From Actinomycetes bacterium (GTDB lineage Bacteria > Actinomycetota > Actinomycetes > Streptosporangiales > Streptosporangiaceae): DNA of 64,000 nt. Below are positions 59,808 to 64,000 of the stretch, piece after piece. Within the stretch, counting starts at the first letter, position 1. Each line of letters opens with the position of its first letter. The translations under genes and the position numbers were made by a program. The stretch lies in the NCBI GenBank assembly GCA_025964575.1, contig JAOPYO010000035.1, forward strand, positions 1 through 64,000, given 5' to 3'. A model generated the notes under the pieces. It saw nothing but the letters and a program-made list of their open reading frames with translations, was not told the DNA's origin and made no database searches.

Positions 59808-60758
59808 ATGCTGCTGTACGTCCTGCGCCGGCTCGCTCTCGCCATCGTGACGGTCTGGCTCGCCACTCTCGGGGTGTTCCTCGCGGCCCAGGCGCTGCCC
59901 GGCGATGTCGCCACCCAGCTCCTGGGCCAGAACGCCACGCCGAGCGCGGTCGCCACGATGCGGGCGGAGCTCGGCCTGGACAAGCCGCTGACCACCCGCT
60001 ACTTCGAGTGGATCAGCGGCACGCTGCACGGCGACTTCGGCACCTCGCTGGTCAACCACGCATCGGTCGGCACCGAGCTCGCATTGCGCCTACGCAACAC
60101 CCTGCTGATCGCCGGTGTGACCACCGCGCTCGGTGTGACGCTCGCGCTGGTGCTCGGCGTGGTGGCCGGGCTCACCCGGGACCGCTGGCCCGACCTGATC
60201 ATCTCGACGTTCAGCCTGGTAGGCATGAGCATGCCGGAGTTCGTCATCGCGACATTGCTGACGCTGCTCTTCGCGGTGGCGATCCCGATCTTCCCGGCCG
60301 TCGTCACCGCCGGGACGGACGCCACGATCGGGCAGCTGCTCCAGGCCATCTGGCTGCCCGCCCTGTCGCTGACGATCGTGATGGCCGCCTACATCCTGCG
60401 GATGCTGCGCACCAGCGTGATCGACACGATGGCCAGCGAATACGTGACCACCGCTCGGCTGAAGGGCCTCTCTCCGGCCGGCGTCGTGGTCAGGCACGCC
60501 CTGCCCAGCGCGCTGCTGCCCACCCTCAACGTGATCGCCATGAACATCGCGTGGCTGATCGGCGGTGTGGTGGTCGTCGAGACGGTGTTCAACTACCCCG
60601 GTATCGGCCTGCTCACCGTCGAGGCGGTGCGCAACAGGGACCTGCCGGTTCTGGAGGCCGTCGCGGCGCTCAGCGCGGTCACCTATGTCGGCTGCAACCT
60701 GCTGGCCGACCTGGCGGCGCCCGCCCTCAACCCTCGGCTCCGCAGGAGGTCGTCATGA
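59808..60758 (+). CDS. Peptide ABC transporter permease (DppB/OppB type)
   Basis: A 316-aa, six-helix inner-membrane permease: MLLYVLRRLALAIVTVWLATLGVFLAAQALPGD at the start, the EAA loop EYVTTARLKGLSPAGVVVRHALPSALLPTLNVIAM, and FNYPGIGLLTVEAV. ATG 59808 follows the binding-protein stop by two bases. Its stop overlaps the next permease start by four bases. Confidence 0.94.
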   Translation: MLLYVLRRLALAIVTVWLATLGVFLAAQALPGDVATQLLGQNATPSAVATMRAELGLDKPLTTRYFEWISGTLHGDFGTSLVNHASVGTELALRLRNTLLIAGVTTALGVTLALVLGVVAGLTRDRWPDLIISTFSLVGMSMPEFVIATLLTLLFAVAIPIFPAVVTAGTDATIGQLLQAIWLPALSLTIVMAAYILRMLRTSVIDTMASEYVTTARLKGLSPAGVVVRHALPSALLPTLNVIAMNIAWLIGGVVVVETVFNYPGIGLLTVEAVRNRDLPVLEAVAALSAVTYVGCNLLADLAAPALNPRLRRRSS

Positions 60759-61606
60759 CAGTCATCGTCAAGGCGAAACGGGTCCTCGGCGGCAACCGGG
60801 CGTCTCTCATCGGCTTCACGATCGTCGGCCTGAACATCGTGGTCGCGCTCGCGGCCCCCCTGCTCTCCCCCGGCTCCCCGGTCAAGAACGACGGGCTCAA
60901 CCCCATCGCGGGGCCCAGTCTGGCGCACCTGGCGGGGACCGACAAGATGGGCCGCGACGTGCTGTCGCGCACCCTCTACGGCGGCCGCATCGCGCTGACC
61001 GACACCCTGCTCGCGACGGTGGCCACCATCGTGGCCGGCACGGCGCTCGGCTGCATCGTGGCCTACCGCCGGGGCTGGCTGGACGAGATCGTGATGCGCC
61101 TGGTGGACGCCGTCCTGTCCGTACCGGCCCTGCTGTCCCTGCTGGTGATCGTCACGGTGCTCGGCTCGCACACCTGGGTCCTGGTGGTCGCGATCACCGT
61201 GGTGTACGCACCCTCCGTCGCCCGGGTGATCCGGGCCGCCGCACTCGAGGTGGTGCCACGCGACTATGTCACCGCGGCGCGCGCCCGGGGCGAGCGCATG
61301 CTGCCGATCCTCTGGCGTGAGGTGCTGCCGAACGTGCTGGACGTCGTGCTCGTCGAGTGCGCGATGCGGGCGTCCTGGGTGGTGCTGCTGGTCAGCTCGC
61401 TGTCCTTCCTCGGCGTGGGCGCCAACCCGCCCACCCCGGACTGGGGATTGATGGTGGCCGACAACAGCAGCCTGATCGCGGTGGCGCCATGGGCGAGCCT
61501 CGCGCCCATCGTCGCGCTGGCCTCGCTGGTGGTCGGACTCAACCTCGCCGCCGACGGCCTGTCCAAGTCGCTCGGCGTCGACCGGATGCGGGGGAACGCA
61601 GCATGA
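60755..61606 (+). CDS. Peptide ABC transporter permease (DppC/OppC type)
   Basis: A 283-aa permease. The OppC N-terminus has helix GFTIVGLNIVVALAAPLLSP and HLAGTDKMGRDVLSRTLYGGRIALTDTL; the EAA loop is DYVTAARARGERMLPILWREVLPNVLDVVLVE. AGGAGGTCGTC precedes the ATG, which overlaps the upstream stop. It forms the heterodimeric channel with the DppB-type subunit. Confidence 0.94.
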   Translation: MTVIVKAKRVLGGNRASLIGFTIVGLNIVVALAAPLLSPGSPVKNDGLNPIAGPSLAHLAGTDKMGRDVLSRTLYGGRIALTDTLLATVATIVAGTALGCIVAYRRGWLDEIVMRLVDAVLSVPALLSLLVIVTVLGSHTWVLVVAITVVYAPSVARVIRAAALEVVPRDYVTAARARGERMLPILWREVLPNVLDVVLVECAMRASWVVLLVSSLSFLGVGANPPTPDWGLMVADNSSLIAVAPWASLAPIVALASLVVGLNLAADGLSKSLGVDRMRGNAA

Positions 61607-63570
61607 ACGCACTACTCGAGATCGATGGGCTGTCCATCGCCTTCCGCTCCCCCAGCGGACCGGCCCCGGTGGTCACCGACGTCTCGGTCCGGCTCGGCGC
61701 GGGAGAGACGCTCGGGCTCGTCGGCGAGTCCGGCTGCGGCAAGTCCACCCTGGCCGGCACGATCCTCGGCCACCTGCGGCACGGTGCCATGATCACCGGC
61801 GGGTCGGTCCGGGTCGACGGCAAGGATCTGTTCGCGCTACCCGCCGCCGAGCTGCGTGCGCTCCGCGGCGGGATCGTGGCACTCGTCCCGCAGAACGCCG
61901 GGCACGCCCTGACCCCGACCATGCGGGTCGGCAACCAGGTCATGGAGGTGCTCAAGCTGCACCGGGGGCTGACCGGCGACGCCGCGCGCGCCGAGGCCGC
62001 CCGGCTGTTCGGCCAGGTCCGGCTCCCGCAGCCCGAGGTCTTGCTCCGCCGCTACCCGCACGCCCTGTCCGGCGGCCAGCAGCAGCGGGTCGCCATCGCG
62101 ATGGCCCTCGCCGGCGAGCCCCGGCTGCTGGTCCTCGACGAACCGACCACCGGCCTGGACGTCATCACCCAGGCCGGCGTGCTCGACCTGCTCGCCGAGC
62201 TGCGCCGGGAACTCGGCGTGGCGATGGTGATGGTCAGTCACGACCTCGGCGTCATCGCGCAAAATTGCGACCGGGTCGCGGTCATGTACGCGGGACGCCT
62301 GGTGGAGAACGGCCCGACCGGCTCGACGTACGCCACGCCCGCGCATCCGTACACCCGGGGCCTGCTCGCCTCTGTACCGCTGCTCGCTGATCCCGGCCTG
62401 CCACCTGCCATGCCGGGCAGCCCGCCGCTGCCTGGTCAGGCCGGGCCGGGCTGCGCGTTCGCCGACCGGTGCGCGATGGCCGAGGACCGCTGCCGGACCG
62501 GTGGCGCCCCGGCGCTGCTCCCGGTGGGCGACAGCGAGGTCGCCTGCCTGCGCGCCGAGGAAGTGCGCACTCTCCCGCCCGAAAAGCGTCCCCATCATGA
62601 GCGCGCCGAGTCGGGTGAGGCGGCACCGGTACTGGTGTCGCTGCGAGGTGTCGAGATCGACTACCGGCGGCGTCGTGCTCCCGGCACCGCGCCGACCGTC
62701 GCGGACATCGACCTCGACCTGTACCGCGGGGAGACGCTCGCACTGGTAGGTGAGAGCGGGAGCGGGAAGTCCACCCTCGCGTGGACGATCGCGGGCCTGC
62801 GCGCACCATCCGCGGGCACGCTCGCCCTCGGCGACGCCGACCTGGCGCAGCCGGTCGGCAAGCGCCCGTTCGCACTGCGGCGCGCGGTCCAGCTCGTGTT
62901 CCAGAACGCCGACACCTCGCTCAACCCACGCCGAAAGGTACGTGACGCGGTCAGCCGTCCGCTGCGGATCTTCAATTTGGGCGAGACCGACGAGAAGGTG
63001 ACCGGGCTGCTCGATGACGTAGGCCTCTCCCCCGCACTGGCCGGGCGGCTGCCTGCCCAGCTATCCGGCGGCCAGCGGCAGCGGGTCGGCATCGCCCACG
63101 CCCTCGCCGCCGAGCCACAGATCGTGCTCGCCGACGAAGTCGTCTCCGCACTCGACGTCTCGGTGCAGGCGTCGGTGCTGTCGCTGCTGGATAGGCTGCG
63201 CGCCGAACGCGACATCACCTACCTGTTCATCTCGCACGACCTGGCGGTGGTACGGAGTGTGGCCGACCGGGTCGCGGTCCTCTACCTGGGCCGGTTGTGC
63301 GAGATCGGGAATGTCGAGCACGTCTTCGGCGGGGTCAACCACCCCTACACCCGGCGGCTGCTCGGCTCGGTCCTCGAACCCGACCCGGGACGGCCGCGCG
63401 GACAGCACTCGGTGGAGGAGCCGGAGTCTGCGCCGCCGGCCGCCGGCTGCGCGTTCCAGCGTCGCTGCCCCGTGCGCGTCGAGGGGACGTGCGACACGGT
63501 CACGCCCCCGTGGCGGGAGGCCGGGGACGGCCACCGCATCCGCTGCCACCTTGATTTGGAAGTGCTGTGA
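61603..63570 (+). CDS. Fused dual ATPase of the peptide ABC transporter (DppD-DppF type)
   Basis: A 655-aa protein with two ABC ATPase halves in one chain. Half 1: Walker [10 protein letters not shown], signature [15 protein letters not shown], Walker [14 protein letters not shown] loop SHD, and an oligopeptide C-terminal cysteine cluster ([15 protein letters not shown]). Half 2: [39 protein letters not shown], and a second cluster ([16 protein letters not shown]). The cysteine clusters may bind an iron-sulfur group, as in other oligopeptide ATPases. ATG 61603 overlaps the permease stop by four bases. Fusion fixes the two ATPases in one-to-one ratio. Confidence 0.94.
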   Translation: MNALLEIDGLSIAFRSPSGPAPVVTDVSVRLGAGETLGLVGESGCGKSTLAGTILGHLRHGAMITGGSVRVDGKDLFALPAAELRALRGGIVALVPQNAGHALTPTMRVGNQVMEVLKLHRGLTGDAARAEAARLFGQVRLPQPEVLLRRYPHALSGGQQQRVAIAMALAGEPRLLVLDEPTTGLDVITQAGVLDLLAELRRELGVAMVMVSHDLGVIAQNCDRVAVMYAGRLVENGPTGSTYATPAHPYTRGLLASVPLLADPGLPPAMPGSPPLPGQAGPGCAFADRCAMAEDRCRTGGAPALLPVGDSEVACLRAEEVRTLPPEKRPHHERAESGEAAPVLVSLRGVEIDYRRRRAPGTAPTVADIDLDLYRGETLALVGESGSGKSTLAWTIAGLRAPSAGTLALGDADLAQPVGKRPFALRRAVQLVFQNADTSLNPRRKVRDAVSRPLRIFNLGETDEKVTGLLDDVGLSPALAGRLPAQLSGGQRQRVGIAHALAAEPQIVLADEVVSALDVSVQASVLSLLDRLRAERDITYLFISHDLAVVRSVADRVAVLYLGRLCEIGNVEHVFGGVNHPYTRRLLGSVLEPDPGRPRGQHSVEEPESAPPAAGCAFQRRCPVRVEGTCDTVTPPWREAGDGHRIRCHLDLEVL

Positions 63571-64000
63571 GGATCCGTACCGAGTTCCCCCGGAAGGTCG
63601 TCGTCCACGACGACGTGCGCATCCCGATGCGGGACGGCGCGACACTCTCCGCGCGGTTGTGGCTGCCCGAGGACGCTGTACAGAGTCCGGTCCCCGCGCT
63701 CGTCGAATACCTCCCGTACCGCAAGAGCGACTGGACGGCGCCGCGCGACGCGCAGCGCCACCCCTGGTACGCCGGCCATGGGTACGCCTCGATCCGCATC
63801 GACATGCGCGGTTGCGGTGACTCCGACGGACTGATGACCGACGAGTACACACCACAGGAGCAGCAGGACGCCGAGGACGCCCTCGCATGGATCGCGGCGC
63901 AGCCGTGGTGCACGGGGCGTACCGGAATGTTCGGCATCTCCTGGGGCGGCTTCAACAGCCTGCAGGTCGCCGCGCTCCGCCCGCCGTCGCTCAAGGCGAT
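63567..64000 (+). CDS. CocE/NonD-type hydrolase, X-Pro dipeptidyl-peptidase family (partial)
   Basis: The gene runs off the window, so it is not in the ORF track. The GTG overlaps the ATPase stop by four bases. The first 145 residues show VRIPMRDGATLSARLWLPE, VEYLPYRKSDWTAPRD, IRIDMRGCGDSDG and the nucleophile elbow GMFGISWGGFN, typical of the S15/CocE alpha/beta hydrolases. No signal peptide is visible, so it acts in the cytosol. Its place behind a peptide importer suggests that it trims imported peptides, but the family also includes esterases. Confidence 0.9.
   Translation, partial: MRIRTEFPRKVVVHDDVRIPMRDGATLSARLWLPEDAVQSPVPALVEYLPYRKSDWTAPRDAQRHPWYAGHGYASIRIDMRGCGDSDGLMTDEYTPQEQQDAEDALAWIAAQPWCTGRTGMFGISWGGFNSLQVAALRPPSLKA

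Noticed and set aside
1-64000. tRNA, rRNA, CRISPR, prophage or intact insertion sequences
   Set aside because: No T-loop or acceptor pattern, no rRNA motifs, no regularly spaced repeats and no transposase or phage gene was recognised on either strand.

Overview
The window is high-GC actinomycete chromosome. The DNA is about 70% GC with strongly GC-biased third codon positions, GTG starts are common, and several genes look leaderless (a TANNNT -10 box six to eight bases before the start codon). WYL, TetR, DUF3040, DUF5999 and DUF574 families, a menaquinone pathway, an apparent mycothiol-type DinB enzyme and a GlnR/NnaR-style nitrate cluster all fit Streptosporangiales or a close relative. The genus cannot be fixed from this sequence alone. 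No rRNA, tRNA, CRISPR array, phage or intact insertion sequence was recognised.

Layout. 1-6.3 kb: a DMT exporter, a 1150-aa AAA+ protein whose ATPase motifs are degenerate, a WYL regulator fused to a DinB-like domain, and an RsbW-type ATPase. 6.3-6.8 kb: a gene-free stretch with paired palindromes and a probable structured small RNA ending in a strong hairpin. 6.8-14.2 kb: DUF3040 protein, secreted glycosidase-like lipoprotein, CD225 and DUF2752 membrane proteins, an Rv2578c-type radical SAM protein behind two SOS-like boxes, a TetR/SDR pair, a glycosyltransferase, and an HtrA-like protease without a membrane anchor. 14.5-18.2 kb: a CrtI-like flavoprotein, then a fluoride operon (two FluC/CrcB subunits around a DUF190 protein) behind a probable fluoride riboswitch, divergent from a spermidine-synthase-like protein. 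18.4-27.4 kb: the classical menaquinone genes menF, menD, menC, menB and menE, interrupted by a WYL regulator, a protein tyrosine phosphatase and a DUF2231 protein. 27.4-33 kb: cation efflux and chromate transporters, a sigma-70 factor, and SRPBCC and VOC proteins. 33-44.2 kb: a nitrate assimilation cluster with narK, nitrate reductase catalytic and electron-transfer subunits, nirB, nirD, an NnaR-like HemD-DNA-binding fusion, and a CbiX/SirB chelatase for sirohaem. 44.4-53 kb: a small helical protein and glmS, an enoyl-CoA hydratase pair, a TetR gene, DUF5999, a hydrolase, a PPOX protein, and a patch of at least four truncated gene fragments. 53-58 kb: proline catabolism (PRODH and P5C dehydrogenase) with a divergent PucR-type activator, then a DMT transporter. 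58.2-64 kb: a peptide ABC operon ending in a CocE/PepX-type peptidase cut by the window edge.

How the parts work together. The nitrate genes form a coherent import-to-ammonium route. NarK brings in nitrate, the molybdopterin enzyme and its flavoprotein partner reduce it to nitrite, and NirBD reduces nitrite to ammonium using sirohaem, whose synthesis SirB supports; NnaR probably tunes transcription. The two main promoters carry the same four-half-site array with 11-bp phasing. The ABC operon imports peptides and ends in a predicted peptidase. The proline genes feed carbon and nitrogen from proline into glutamate.

Most unusual items: the AAA+ protein with two disabled nucleotide sites next to a WYL-DinB fusion; the small RNA candidate at about 6606-6766; the in-frame tandem repeat that adds an 80-odd residue basic extension to the nitrate reductase flavoprotein; the exact 16-bp operator shared by a TetR gene and a chromate transporter 20 kb away; and a TTKACATTGTAA motif found in three unrelated intergenic regions.
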